Notes under the pieces: model-generated
The model's database searches: none
What the model saw: only the letters and a program-made list of their open reading frames with translations
Told to the model about the DNA's origin: nothing
DNA from: Fuscovulum blasticum DSM 2131
GTDB taxonomy: Bacteria > Pseudomonadota > Alphaproteobacteria > Rhodobacterales > Rhodobacteraceae
Assembly: GCF_003034965.1 (NCBI RefSeq)
Contig: NZ_PZKE01000001.1
Span: forward strand, 248,001-312,000
Direction: 5' to 3'
Length of the DNA: 64,000 bases
In this document: positions 25,611 through 34,838 of the stretch, piece by piece
Numbering within the stretch: position 1 is the first letter of the stretch
Layout: every line of letters begins with the position of its first letter
Position numbers and translations under genes: made by a program

Positions 25611-25661
25611 GTTCAGAACGGTTTCGACAAGAGTGCCCTTACTTCCAACCGGAGAAATGCC

Positions 25662-25883
25662 ATGAAGAAGCTTGTTGCTGCCATCACTGCGCTTTCCCTT
25701 GGCGCCTCGGCCGCCTTTGCGGGTGGTCCTGTCGTTGTCGTTGAAGAGCCCCCGCCCGAGGTTGTTCAACAACAGTCCTCATCCAGCGTCGGCTTTCTGC
25801 CGATCCTGATCGGGGTTGTCCTGCTCTGCGCCGTCGCCTGCGGTGGTGGCAGTGACGACCCGGAACCGCAGCCTGCGGGCTAA
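25662..25883 (+). CDS. YjbE-like small exported protein, copy 2
   Basis: 73 aa with a signal peptide (ASAAFA) and the same body as copy 1, differing mainly by PPPEVV for GQPEVV, GFLPILIGVV in the hydrophobic part, and a shorter tail ending PEPQPAG. CGGAG lies about nine bases upstream of the ATG at 25662. The near-identity of the central 40 residues, at DNA level as well, shows a recent tandem duplication. Confidence 0.87.
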   Translation: MKKLVAAITALSLGASAAFAGGPVVVVEEPPPEVVQQQSSSSVGFLPILIGVVLLCAVACGGGSDDPEPQPAG

Positions 25884-25900
25884 GACGATTTTGCGGGGGT

Positions 25901-25924
25901 GGGCGGCAGTTCGGCTTGCCGCCC
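25901..25924. repeat. 8-bp inverted repeat between YjbE-like copies 2 and 3
   Basis: GGGCGGCA (25901-25908) and TGCCGCCC (25917-25924) with an 8-base loop, extended by GGT/AACC through a bulge. No T-run. Same position as the hairpin after copy 1 but unrelated in sequence. Confidence 0.65.
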
Positions 25925-25961
25925 AACCTGACGCGCCCTGAATTCCATGCGGAGAATTGCC

Positions 25962-26192
25962 ATGAAGAAGATTGTCGCCACTCTTGCGGCCTTGTCCCTC
26001 AGCGCTTCGGTTGCCTTTGCCGGCGGCCCTGTTGTGGTGGTTGAGGAAGGCCAGCCCGAGGTCGTTCAACAACAATCCTCGTCCAGCGTTGGCGCCCTAC
26101 CGATTCTGATCGGCCTTGTCCTGCTCTGTGCCGTTGCCTGCGGCGGCGGCAGCGACGATCCGCAGCGGGGGGAAGAACCCGCGCTGGACTGA
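25962..26192 (+). CDS. YjbE-like small exported protein, copy 3
   Basis: 76 aa, signal peptide MKKIVATLAALSLSASVAFA, then the same GGPVVVVEEGQPEVVQQQ, SSSSVGALPILIGLVLL and CGGGSDDP block as copy 1, with a different tail (QRGEEPALD). GGAGA lies six bases before the ATG. Last gene before the strong terminator at 26228. Divergence is confined to the signal peptide and the last ten residues, so the middle is what is conserved. Confidence 0.87.
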   Translation: MKKIVATLAALSLSASVAFAGGPVVVVEEGQPEVVQQQSSSSVGALPILIGLVLLCAVACGGGSDDPQRGEEPALD

Positions 26193-26227
26193 CATCACCT
26201 CCCAGGAGAACACGCTCAGTCGTGATG

Positions 26228-26262
26228 GCCGGGTCCGCGTTGGCGGGCCCGGCATATTTTTT
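26228..26262 (+). terminator. Intrinsic terminator of the yjb locus
   Basis: 11-bp stem GCCGGGTCCGC (26228-26238) / GCGGGCCCGGC (26243-26253) with one G-U pair and a GTTG loop, followed by ATATTTTTT. Confidence 0.88.
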
Positions 26263-26289
26263 GGAACGTCCCGCGCTGATCGACGGCCG

Positions 26290-29200
26290 TCAGTAGTCCT
26301 TCTCGAAATACACCCCGACACCGCTGTCGCCGTCTGAATCGACGCGGCCCTTGATGGTGACACCGGGTTTGACATCAAGGTTCAGGTTGATACGGCTGTT
26401 GCCGTCCTGGCCCAGATCAATTTCCGTGTAGACGTTCTTGGAAATGTACTTGCCGGCCTTGACCGAGACGCTGCCGCTGTCATCGGTGCCGACATCCAGA
26501 TCGTCGAAGCCGAAACTCTTGCGCAGTTTCCCGACCAGCCCTTCGCCGCCCCGCCCGGCCAGAACGGCCACCGCATTGGCAAGCTGTGCCGCCTGGAAGG
26601 CCGACAGCGTATCAAGCCCGCGCCCGAACAACAGCCAGGACAACACCTCTTCCTGTGGCAGTTCGGGGCTTGAGGAGAAGGTGACCACAGGTTCGTTCGC
26701 CGGCCCTTCGATCGAGACGGTGCTGGTGACACCATCGGTTTCGTTCGAGGCGGAAACTTTCAGGAAGGGAATGAAGTCGCCCTCCATCGCAAGCGAGGCT
26801 TCGGTCAGCACCAGACGTTTGCCCAGAATATCAAGCCGGCCACGGATTAGGTCCAGCCCGCCCGAGGGGACGATGGCGCGCAGGCTGCCGCCAAGGCGCA
26901 GGGTGCCACCAAGTTCGGCATCCAGTCCGCGGCCACGCAGGAAGATGCGGCTGGGGGCGGAAATGATCAGGTCCAGCGCCCAGTCGGGCATCCCGCCGCC
27001 CGAGGCGCTGCTTCCGCCACCCGACCCTGCGGCGCCAACACCCGCGCGGCTACGGGTTGCACGCACGGGCGCCGGGTCGTTCACATGGCGCACCGCCTCA
27101 AGCTCGGCCGCGGTGGCAAAGCCGGTCGAGGGCACGCGCAGCTCGGTCTCGCCGACGTTCACTTCGCCGGCAAGCCGGGCTCGGCCCATCAGCGGGCCGT
27201 TCAGCGTCAGCCCGCCGGAAACGATGGTCTCGTAAAGCTCGGGGTCGCGCAGGCGCAGGCCGTCGATCTGCACCGTCAGGTCGCCCGGATAGGGCGAGGT
27301 CAGCCCGACGGGACCATCGACGCGCAGCCGCCCACCGCGCGGGCCTTCGCCGGTGGCGGTCAGCCGCACCCGGCCATTGCCCAGATCGGCGGCCACCGCC
27401 AGACGGTTCAGCGACAGGCCGCGCGCCGGAATGGCAAGTTTGCCGCCCGACAGCGTGGCCCGGCCTGACAGCGCCGACAGGCCCCAGGCCCCGTTCAGCC
27501 GCAGGTCATAGGACAGCGCGCCGTCTACGCTGACCGGGTCGATGAAGCCATTGGCCACGCCGGCCTGCGCCGTGCCCTGAAGTGTCAGGTCTGCCCTTGC
27601 GCCTGCGGTTCCGGCCACACGGGTATTGATGCCGCCGGGGCCGGTGACGCGAAGGTCCACCACCTGATCGGTGCCGCGCGGTTCAAGGCTGCCGGTTACC
27701 GAGACGGGGCCGGGGAACTGCGCCACAAGCAGGGCAAGATCGCGCAGGCGACCATCCACCCGCAGACGCGGACCGTTGCCTTCGGATCTGGCGGTCAGGG
27801 TCAGGCTTTGGCCGGCCAGATCAAGGTTGTCCAGGCGCGGGGCACCATCGACCAGCCGCGCTGCGGCGGTCAGCCGCGTTTCGCCCGCCAGCACCCGGTC
27901 AACCTCGGGCTGGCCGATGCGCAGGCCGCGGGCATCGCCGGTCAGAGTCAGGGCGGCGTTGCTGGCATCTCCGGCAAAGGTTCCTTCGGCCGACAGGCTG
28001 CCCCCCAGACTGGGGCGAATGTCGGCCAGAGAGCCAATATCGACCCGGCCTTTCAGCGTGCTTGTCTGCGACGACAATTCGCCCGAGGCCGAGGCCTTGA
28101 CCGAGGCGGCACCGAAATCCATCGCCCGCAGATGGGTGCCGGTTTCATCGCGCAGGATGGATGCGGTCAGCGTGGCATCGCCCGCCATGAGGCGGTCAGC
28201 CTCGGGTTGGCCAACCTTCAGCCCGCGCGTCGTGGCCGCGATCACCGCATCGAAGGCGCCACTCAGGGCGCTGGCCTGCCCCTCAAGCTGCAGCGTGCCA
28301 GACCCGCCCAACGGCCGCCCGGCCAGGCCCGAGAGCCGTCCGAAATCGGCCAGCGTCGCCTTGACCGTGCCGCTGGTCCGCAGGCCTTCGGATAGGCCTT
28401 CCATCTGCAAGGCGCCGGTCAGGTCATAGCCTTCGCCGGTAACCGAAAGCTGCGGCAGCGACAGGGCATCCGCGCCTTCGACCCAGGAAAACGCCAGCTT
28501 GCCGCCCAGGTTGGCGCCCATGGCCTGCGCCACCGCCGGATCGCGCGGGGCGGCGCCGGTCAGCCGGAAATCCAGCGTGCCGTCAACGCCGCCCTTGCCG
28601 GCGGTCCGCTCGATCCGGCCTTCGCCGGAAAGCGTGGCCTGGGTGGCGGAAAAGTCGGGCTGATCCAGCCCGTCCACGGTGATCTGCGCTGTCCAGAGGT
28701 TGCCGGTGGCGGCATCGAACTTCAGCGAAAGATCCGCCGCAGCCACGCGGGTGACCCCCTCACCCGGCAGCGGCAGGGCAACGGGGCTGCGGTCTGGCAG
28801 GCCCAGTTGGCCGGTCAGATCAAAGGCCTGCGGCAAGCCGTCATCGGCCAGCGCAAGGCTGCCGCGCAGGTCCAGCGCCCGCGCTGTCAGGTGCAACTGG
28901 TCCAGCAGCAGGCGGCCGGTCGGGAAGGTGGTGCCCGAAACGTCCAGCGCCACGCGGTCGCCCAGAAACTCGGCATATTCCGGCACGAACAGCGGCGCGG
29001 GGTTGCCCTGAAGCTGCGCCGCGAAATCGCGCGCCCCATCTTCGGTGGCCTTGATCGTGATCGGCCCCGACAGGCGTGGAGCCCCGTCACTTTCCAGCCG
29101 GAAACTGGCGTTGAAATCGTCCAGCGTGCCGGTGCCATCCAGCGTCAGCCCGACGGCAGGTTCCCCCGGCAACCCCAGCAGTTTCGCGGCGATGCCGCCC

Positions 29201-29814
29201 TTGTCCTCAACCGCGGCCAGCGCCACGTCCAGTTGCCCGGTTGCGTTGGCATAGCCTGCGGTCAGCGTCACCTTGCCATCGGGGCCGTCATCGGTGCGCT
29301 CGATGGTAACCGAGATGTCGCCTTCACCCCCGGCCAGTTCGACCGAGGCGCTGACCACGCCCTCGACCGGCTCGCCCAGAATATCGGGGCCCAGCACCAG
29401 TTCACGCGCCGCGATTTCGCCCACCTTCACCGAAACCGGCAATTCGGGCAGGCTGAACCCCTTGGCTTCGGGTGACGGCAGGCTTTCCTCGTCAGACGCG
29501 GGCCAGCGTTGCAGCACGATCTTCTCGGCGGTCAGCGCGTTCACCTCGACCCGGCCCGCCAGCAGCGAAGACCGGCTCCAGTCCAGCACCACGCCGTCAA
29601 GCGTGATCCAGATGCCCTTGTCATCTGAAATCTCGATCCGCTGCACGGTGGCCTGCGACGACAACGCCCCCGCAAAGCCGGTGATCGTCACCTTGCGGCC
29701 GGCAGAGGACAGGTTGTCCTCAAGAAAGGCGGTCAGATAGCCGCGATCATCCTCTTGCGCGGCGGCGATGCCGGCCGAGGTGATCAGGATGCAGGAAAGG
29801 AATACGCCGCGCAT
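26290..29814 (-). CDS. tamB: Translocation and assembly module TamB (inner-membrane component)
   Basis: 1174-aa AsmA-like protein with an N-terminal signal/anchor (VFLSCILITSAGIAAA), a long repetitive beta-rich body (AsmA-like repeats such as LTLTGDARGLRIGQPEVDRVLAGETRLTA, two near copies of which lie around residues 530-660), and the C-terminal DUF490/TamB domain ending in VGVYFEKDY. It spans the periplasm with TamA and works in outer-membrane protein insertion or lipid transport. The start overlaps the tamA stop (ATGA). Length is typical. Confidence 0.93.
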   Translation of the reverse strand: MRGVFLSCILITSAGIAAAQEDDRGYLTAFLEDNLSSAGRKVTITGFAGALSSQATVQRIEISDDKGIWITLDGVVLDWSRSSLLAGRVEVNALTAEKIVLQRWPASDEESLPSPEAKGFSLPELPVSVKVGEIAARELVLGPDILGEPVEGVVSASVELAGGEGDISVTIERTDDGPDGKVTLTAGYANATGQLDVALAAVEDKGGIAAKLLGLPGEPAVGLTLDGTGTLDDFNASFRLESDGAPRLSGPITIKATEDGARDFAAQLQGNPAPLFVPEYAEFLGDRVALDVSGTTFPTGRLLLDQLHLTARALDLRGSLALADDGLPQAFDLTGQLGLPDRSPVALPLPGEGVTRVAAADLSLKFDAATGNLWTAQITVDGLDQPDFSATQATLSGEGRIERTAGKGGVDGTLDFRLTGAAPRDPAVAQAMGANLGGKLAFSWVEGADALSLPQLSVTGEGYDLTGALQMEGLSEGLRTSGTVKATLADFGRLSGLAGRPLGGSGTLQLEGQASALSGAFDAVIAATTRGLKVGQPEADRLMAGDATLTASILRDETGTHLRAMDFGAASVKASASGELSSQTSTLKGRVDIGSLADIRPSLGGSLSAEGTFAGDASNAALTLTGDARGLRIGQPEVDRVLAGETRLTAAARLVDGAPRLDNLDLAGQSLTLTARSEGNGPRLRVDGRLRDLALLVAQFPGPVSVTGSLEPRGTDQVVDLRVTGPGGINTRVAGTAGARADLTLQGTAQAGVANGFIDPVSVDGALSYDLRLNGAWGLSALSGRATLSGGKLAIPARGLSLNRLAVAADLGNGRVRLTATGEGPRGGRLRVDGPVGLTSPYPGDLTVQIDGLRLRDPELYETIVSGGLTLNGPLMGRARLAGEVNVGETELRVPSTGFATAAELEAVRHVNDPAPVRATRSRAGVGAAGSGGGSSASGGGMPDWALDLIISAPSRIFLRGRGLDAELGGTLRLGGSLRAIVPSGGLDLIRGRLDILGKRLVLTEASLAMEGDFIPFLKVSASNETDGVTSTVSIEGPANEPVVTFSSSPELPQEEVLSWLLFGRGLDTLSAFQAAQLANAVAVLAGRGGEGLVGKLRKSFGFDDLDVGTDDSGSVSVKAGKYISKNVYTEIDLGQDGNSRINLNLDVKPGVTIKGRVDSDGDSGVGVYFEKDY

Positions 29815-31661
29815 CAGAACGATTGCCCCAGACCGATATAGACCTGCACCCCGTCGCCCGTGTCGCCCCCCACCGGGGCGGCCACATCCAGCCGGATCGG
29901 GCCGAAGCCGGTTTCATAGCGCAGGCCCAGGCCCGCGCCGGCGTGCCAGTCGCTGAGCACGCCATCGAACCCGTCCACCCCGATCTGCCCGGCATCGACA
30001 AAGCCGACGATGCCGATCTTTTCGGTGATCCGTGTCCGCACTTCGGCAGAGCCGGCCAGCATGTGCGTGCCGCCAATCATGAAGGCCGGGCCGAAGCCGC
30101 GTGTGACGGATACGCCCAGCGAGCGGTAGGGTTGCCCCCGCACCGTGCCGCCGCCGCCCGAGAAGAACAGATCGTCGCGCGGGGTTTCCAGCAGATCGCT
30201 GCCAAGGATCGCACCGCCCTGGAAGCGCACTGCCAGCGTCACCCCGTCCTTGGCGCCAAAGCTGCGGTAGCCGCGGGCGTCGAAGGTCAGCCGCACGCCA
30301 GAGCCGGTGGTCCCAAGGCCCAGGAACGGTTTGACGGTGGCATCAAGGTAAAACCCCTTGTGCGCGTCGGTCGTGTTGTCGCGCCGGTCCCATGTGGCAC
30401 CAAGTGGCAGCGAAAGGTTGCGGAAGCGGAAATCGCCGCCCGGGTCACTGCCATCAATGTATTCATAGGCGACGCCGGCGCGGATCGTCAGGCTGTCCGA
30501 GAAGTAATGCGTCAGCGACAGCCCGGCCTTGGCGAAATCGGCGGCATAGTCCACCTCGTCCAGATGGCCGATCTTGGCCGACAGGCTGGCGGTCGTATCG
30601 GGTGAAAAGGTGGCGGGCCGGTCCAGCGTGAAGCCCAGGGCGTAATCGACACCGCTGACACTGGACCCGATGTTGGTGATTTCGGCGTCGATCTTCAGCC
30701 GTTCGCCACCGCCCAGAAGGTTGCGGTGCAGCCAATAACCGGTCAGCGACAGCCCGTCGATGGTGGCCGCTTCGGTCCCGATGGAATAACGTCGGGGCTT
30801 CTGTTCGGCCACCGCGACATTGATCGGCAACAGCCCGTCAGCCGTCAGCCTTTCGCCCTCGGTCAGCGTGACCGAGGAGAACACGCCCGACCGCCGCAGC
30901 CGTTGCGCGGCGCGGTCCATCTCGGACTGGCTGAACCTTTCGCCCTGGCGCAGACCGGCGATCTTGATGATCCGCTGCACCTCCATCCGCTTGGCGCCGG
31001 TCACGATGGTGGGACCAAAGCGCAGTTCGGGGCCGGGGTCCAGCGCGATGTCGGCCGAAAGGCGGGCATCGGCGTGATTGGCCAGAATGTCCTGCCGTGT
31101 GGTCTTGGCACGGGCGTGGCCGGCTTCGCGCCAGGCCAGGATTGCAGCCCCCGCCGCATCTTCCACCACGCCGGCACGGGCCGGCTGGCCGGGGGCAAAA
31201 CCTTCGGGCAGCTTGGTTCCGCCGGCCAGCGGGGCAATGCGGGTTGTGCTGAAGGCGAATTGCGGGCCCGGGTCCACCCGCACCGTGATGGTGCCGATCC
31301 GCGACGGGGCGTCCAGCGGGGCGATCCCCGCCGCCTCGCGCCCGTCAATCAGGATGTGGATGACGGCCGAATAATGCCCTTCGGCATAAAGCGCGCCCAG
31401 GATGCGGGCATAATCCGACCGGGCCGCCGCGAACATGTCCTGCGCATCGGTGGCACCGTCGGTCTGTTGTGCCAGCAGAAGCGAAGCGCCGCGCACCGCC
31501 TTTTCAACCGCGTCGCCGCCCGAGGAAACGGTGAAGTCCAGCCGGTCCAGGGCAAAGGAGGGCAGGGCGGATGCCAAGGCAAATGCCATGGCAACACCCG
31601 AGACCCGACAACGAAAAGACCTGGCACGCGACACGACAACCCCCGGTAGCTTGGGCACCAA
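29814..31661 (-). CDS. tamA: Translocation and assembly module TamA (Omp85 barrel)
   Basis: 615-aa outer-membrane protein: a long N-terminus with a signal-like hydrophobic stretch ending PSFA, POTRA domains (about residues 60-265, e.g. FGPTIVTGAKRMEVQRI and RLRRSGVFSSVTLTEGERL), then a 16-strand Omp85 barrel with the conserved VRGQPYRSLG region (about residue 510) and an IGLGQSF terminus ending in Phe. The start is uncertain: ATG 31661 gives a long n-region, and an in-frame GTG nine codons later would give a more usual signal peptide. Confidence 0.92.
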   Translation of the reverse strand: MVPKLPGVVVSRARSFRCRVSGVAMAFALASALPSFALDRLDFTVSSGGDAVEKAVRGASLLLAQQTDGATDAQDMFAAARSDYARILGALYAEGHYSAVIHILIDGREAAGIAPLDAPSRIGTITVRVDPGPQFAFSTTRIAPLAGGTKLPEGFAPGQPARAGVVEDAAGAAILAWREAGHARAKTTRQDILANHADARLSADIALDPGPELRFGPTIVTGAKRMEVQRIIKIAGLRQGERFSQSEMDRAAQRLRRSGVFSSVTLTEGERLTADGLLPINVAVAEQKPRRYSIGTEAATIDGLSLTGYWLHRNLLGGGERLKIDAEITNIGSSVSGVDYALGFTLDRPATFSPDTTASLSAKIGHLDEVDYAADFAKAGLSLTHYFSDSLTIRAGVAYEYIDGSDPGGDFRFRNLSLPLGATWDRRDNTTDAHKGFYLDATVKPFLGLGTTGSGVRLTFDARGYRSFGAKDGVTLAVRFQGGAILGSDLLETPRDDLFFSGGGGTVRGQPYRSLGVSVTRGFGPAFMIGGTHMLAGSAEVRTRITEKIGIVGFVDAGQIGVDGFDGVLSDWHAGAGLGLRYETGFGPIRLDVAAPVGGDTGDGVQVYIGLGQSF

Positions 31662-31792
31662 CTATGGCAATTGGCCGGGAAAGGGCAACAAGTCTTGGTG
31701 CCTCAGGCTGGCGCGGGCGCGATGTGCCACCGTCATGCCGCTGTCACCCCGGTATGGTCTGGTGGTCGCCACACCGAACCACGGGGGAAACC

Positions 31793-32419
31793 ATGTCGCT
31801 GGACGGATACGATCTGGAAGAAGCCTATGAGATTCATGGGCCACAAGAGGCGCGCGAGATGTATGGCGCCTGGGCCGAAACCTATGATGAAAGTTTCGGC
31901 CGCGCCTGGGGCTATATCGCCCCGCGCGAGATTGCGACGATCCTGCGGGCAGAGATCGACCCGCGGGCGGCGATCCTGGACATCGGCGCCGGCACTGGCC
32001 TTGTCGCCGAACACCTGCGCGGCCTGACGGTTGATGCCATCGACATCACGCCCGAAATGCTTGATGTCGCGCGGCCCAAGGGCCTGTATCGCAGCCTGCG
32101 TCTGGGGGATCTGACGCAGCCGCTGGACATTCCCGACAGTTCCTATGACGCCATCGTGTCCTGTGGCACCTTCACCCATGGCCATGTCGGCCCGGAATGT
32201 CTGCCCGAATTGCTGCGCATCACCCGCCCCGGCGCGGTGTTTGCCTGCGGCACCATCGGCCCGGTGCTGGACGGCGCCGGTTTCGGCAGCGCCCTGGCAC
32301 GGCTGGTGGCTGCCGGCCGGATCACCCCCGTCGTCTGGCGCGACATTCCCATCTACGAAGGGGCCGAACACCCGCACAAGGATGACCGCGGGCTGGTGAT
32401 GGTGTTCCGCAAGCTGTGA
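31793..32419 (+). CDS. Class I SAM-dependent methyltransferase
   Basis: 208-aa methyltransferase with a clear SAM loop [16 protein letters not shown], acidic [14 protein letters not shown], and [28 protein letters not shown] as motif IV/V. It resembles WBSCR27/Methyltransf_11-type small-molecule methyltransferases; the substrate is unknown. ATG 31793 has GGGGGAAA eight bases upstream; the earlier frame starting at 31571 overlaps the divergent tamA coding region and is rejected. Confidence 0.85.
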   Translation: MSLDGYDLEEAYEIHGPQEAREMYGAWAETYDESFGRAWGYIAPREIATILRAEIDPRAAILDIGAGTGLVAEHLRGLTVDAIDITPEMLDVARPKGLYRSLRLGDLTQPLDIPDSSYDAIVSCGTFTHGHVGPECLPELLRITRPGAVFACGTIGPVLDGAGFGSALARLVAAGRITPVVWRDIPIYEGAEHPHKDDRGLVMVFRKL

Positions 32420-32452
32420 CAGTTGCCGGTGCAGGGGCTGCGCACGCAGCCC

Positions 32453-32481
32453 TTGCGCCAAGGGGTCACAAGGCGTATATG
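32453..32481 (+). promoter_or_regulatory. Probable promoter of the rimP-nusA-infB operon
   Basis: TTGCGC (32453-32458), 17 bases, TATATG (32476-32481). Predicted start near 32488 gives a leader of about 85 bases containing the terminator-like hairpin. A separate hairpin just upstream (GGGCTGC 32435-32441 / GCAGCCC 32446-32452) probably closes the methyltransferase transcript. Confidence 0.5.
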
Positions 32482-32532
32482 GCCTTCAACAGCGGTTTCG
32501 GGGTCCAAACTCGAAGCTACCGGCAGACACGG

Positions 32533-32556
32533 GCGGGCCGCTGGGTCCGCTTTTTT
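32533..32556 (+). terminator. Intrinsic terminator (attenuator) in the rimP leader
   Basis: Stem GCGGGCC (32533-32539) / GGTCCGC (32544-32550), one G-U pair, 4-base loop, then TTTTTT. It ends only 17 bases before the rimP start and after the predicted promoter, so it would gate the whole operon. GGGTCC of the 3' arm also occurs at 32501-32506, which could compete for the 5' arm. Confidence 0.7.
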
Positions 32557-32573
32557 GTTTTGACAGGGTTCGG

Positions 32574-33188
32574 ATGAACGATCTTATCGCCAAGACCTCC
32601 ATCGACCGCCGCCTGGCCGACATTGTCGGCCCGGTGATCGAAGGGCTGGGCTTCGAACTGATCCGGCTGCGCCTGATGGGCGGGCTGGGCAAGGTGACGC
32701 GCACGCTGCAGATCATGGCCGACAGGCCCGATGGCGGCATCGGTGTCGAAGACTGCGGCGCGATTTCCACCGCGGTTTCGGCCGTGCTGGACGTGGAAGA
32801 CCCGATCGAAGACCAGTATGTGCTGGAAGTCAGCAGCCCCGGCATCGACCGTCCGCTGACCCGGCTCAAGGACTTTGAGGTCTGGAAGGGCTGGGAAGCC
32901 CGGATCGAGACCACCGAACTGATCGACGGCCGCCGCCGCTTCAAGGGCGGGCTGATGGGCGTCGAGGGCGACGAGGTGCTGATCGAGATCGAGGAAGGTG
33001 GTCAGGATGTGACCATCGGCCTGAAGTTCGAATGGCTGTCCGACGCCAAGCTGATTCTGACCGACGAGCTGATCGCCGAAATGCTGCGCCAGAAGAAGGT
33101 GGCGCTGCCCGAGGATGGCGGCTTTGACGAAATCGAAGAAACCGACGGGGAAGATGATGAAACCATCGCCCCCGAAACGAAACACTGA
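32574..33188 (+). CDS. rimP: Ribosome maturation factor RimP
   Basis: 204-aa 30S assembly factor. Conserved N-domain features are [12 protein letters not shown] and [15 protein letters not shown], with [15 protein letters not shown] at the domain join and an SH3-like C-domain. An acidic tail ([17 protein letters not shown]) is a common extension in Rhodobacteraceae. It is the first gene of the transcription-translation operon. Confidence 0.95.
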   Translation: MNDLIAKTSIDRRLADIVGPVIEGLGFELIRLRLMGGLGKVTRTLQIMADRPDGGIGVEDCGAISTAVSAVLDVEDPIEDQYVLEVSSPGIDRPLTRLKDFEVWKGWEARIETTELIDGRRRFKGGLMGVEGDEVLIEIEEGGQDVTIGLKFEWLSDAKLILTDELIAEMLRQKKVALPEDGGFDEIEETDGEDDETIAPETKH

Positions 33189-33202
33189 CGGGGGCACGAC
33201 CC

Positions 33203-34813
33203 ATGGCAATCACTTCGGCCAACCAGCTCGAACTTCTGCAGACCGCCGAGGCGGTTGCGCGGGAAAAGATGATCGACCCGGAACTGGTGATCCAGGCGAT
33301 GGAAGACAGCCTCGCCCGTGCCGCCAAGTCGCGCTACGGCGCCGAGATGGATATCCGCGTCAAGATTGACCGCAAGACCGGCCGCGCGTCCTTCAGCCGT
33401 ATTCGCACCGTGGTCGAGGATGATCTGCTGGAGAATCACCACGCCCAGTTGACCGTCAAGCAGGCCAAGACCTATCTGGCCGACCCGCAGATCGGTGACG
33501 AGATCGTTGATGAGGTGCCGCCGGTTGATCTGGGCCGCATCGCCGCGCAAAGCGCCAAGCAGGTGATCCTGCAAAAGGTGCGCGAGGCCGAGCGGGACCG
33601 CCAGTTCGAGGAATTCCGCGACCGCAAGGGCAGCATCATCAACGGCGTCGTCAAGCGCGAGGAATACGGCAACGTCATCGTGGACATCGGCCGTGGTGAA
33701 GGCATCCTGCGCCGGAACGAGAAGATCGGCCGCGAAGCCTATCGCATCGGCGACCGCATCCGTTGCTATATCAAGGACGTGCGCCGCGAAGTGCGCGGCC
33801 CGCAGGTCTTCCTGTCGCGCACCGATCCGCAGTTCATGGCCGAGCTGTTCAAGATGGAAGTGCCGGAAATCTATGACGGCATCATCGAGATCAAGGCCGT
33901 CGCCCGCGACCCGGGTTCGCGCGCCAAGATCGCCGTCATTTCCTATGACAACGGCATTGACCCGGTCGGCGCCTGCGTCGGTATGCGCGGCAGCCGTGTG
34001 CAGGCCGTGGTGAACGAACTGCAAGGCGAAAAGATCGACATCATTCCGTGGAACCAGGATCAGGCGACGTTCCTGGTGAACGCGCTGCAACCGGCGCAGG
34101 TGTCCAAGGTCGTGGTGGACGAAGACGCCGGCAAGATCGAGGTCGTGGTGCCGGATGAGCAGCTTTCGCTGGCCATCGGCCGCCGGGGCCAGAACGTGCG
34201 CCTTGCCTCGCAACTGACGGGTCTCGACATCGACATCCTGACCGAGGCCGAGGAATCGCAGCGCCGTCAGGCCGAATTCGCCGAACGCACCAAGCTGTTC
34301 ATGGATACGCTGGACGTTGACGAGATGATGGCCCAGCTTCTGGTGGCGGAAGGCTTCACCAACCTGGAAGAAGTGGCCTATGTCGATCAGGACGAACTTC
34401 TGTCGATCGACGGCTTCGACGAAGGCACCGCAGACGAGCTGCAGGCCCGCGCCCGCGACTATCTGGAAGAACAGGCCCGCAAGGCGCTGGAATCTGCCCG
34501 CGCCATGGGTGTGGACGATAGCCTGATCGGCTTTGAAGGGCTGACCCCCCAGATGCTGGAAGCGCTGGGCAAGGACGGCATCAAGACCCTGGAAGACTTT
34601 GCCACCTGCGCCGACTGGGAACTGGCGGGCGGCTGGACCACCGAGAATGGTCAGCGCAAGAAGGACGAAGGCATTCTTGAGAAGTTCGACATGAGCCTGG
34701 AAGAGGCGCAGCATTTGGTGATGACCGCCCGGGTCATGCTGGGCTGGGTCGACCCGACCGAGATGGCGGCGGAAGAAGAGCCGGCCGAAGTTGAAGAGGA
34801 GGCCGGGGCCTGA
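33203..34813 (+). CDS. nusA: Transcription termination/antitermination factor NusA
   Basis: 536-aa factor binding RNA polymerase and nascent RNA. Domain order: NusA N-terminal domain (about 1-130), S1 domain (about 135-200, [18 protein letters not shown]), KH1 and KH2 (about 205-345, with [16 protein letters not shown] and [13 protein letters not shown]), and two C-terminal helix-hairpin repeats (about 370-510). An acidic end ([12 protein letters not shown]) closes it. It may also feed back on the leader terminator ahead of rimP. Confidence 0.97.
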   Translation: MAITSANQLELLQTAEAVAREKMIDPELVIQAMEDSLARAAKSRYGAEMDIRVKIDRKTGRASFSRIRTVVEDDLLENHHAQLTVKQAKTYLADPQIGDEIVDEVPPVDLGRIAAQSAKQVILQKVREAERDRQFEEFRDRKGSIINGVVKREEYGNVIVDIGRGEGILRRNEKIGREAYRIGDRIRCYIKDVRREVRGPQVFLSRTDPQFMAELFKMEVPEIYDGIIEIKAVARDPGSRAKIAVISYDNGIDPVGACVGMRGSRVQAVVNELQGEKIDIIPWNQDQATFLVNALQPAQVSKVVVDEDAGKIEVVVPDEQLSLAIGRRGQNVRLASQLTGLDIDILTEAEESQRRQAEFAERTKLFMDTLDVDEMMAQLLVAEGFTNLEEVAYVDQDELLSIDGFDEGTADELQARARDYLEEQARKALESARAMGVDDSLIGFEGLTPQMLEALGKDGIKTLEDFATCADWELAGGWTTENGQRKKDEGILEKFDMSLEEAQHLVMTARVMLGWVDPTEMAAEEEPAEVEEEAGA

Positions 34814-34838
34814 TCTCAGGCCCTGGGGAACCCCGCCC

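Noticed and set aside
27480-28240. Internal near-repeats inside tamB (GRLRIGQPEVDR / GLKVGQPEADR blocks) as a possible mobile or recombinational repeat
   Set aside because: They are in frame and fit the repetitive AsmA-like fold of TamB, so protein-level repeat evolution explains them.
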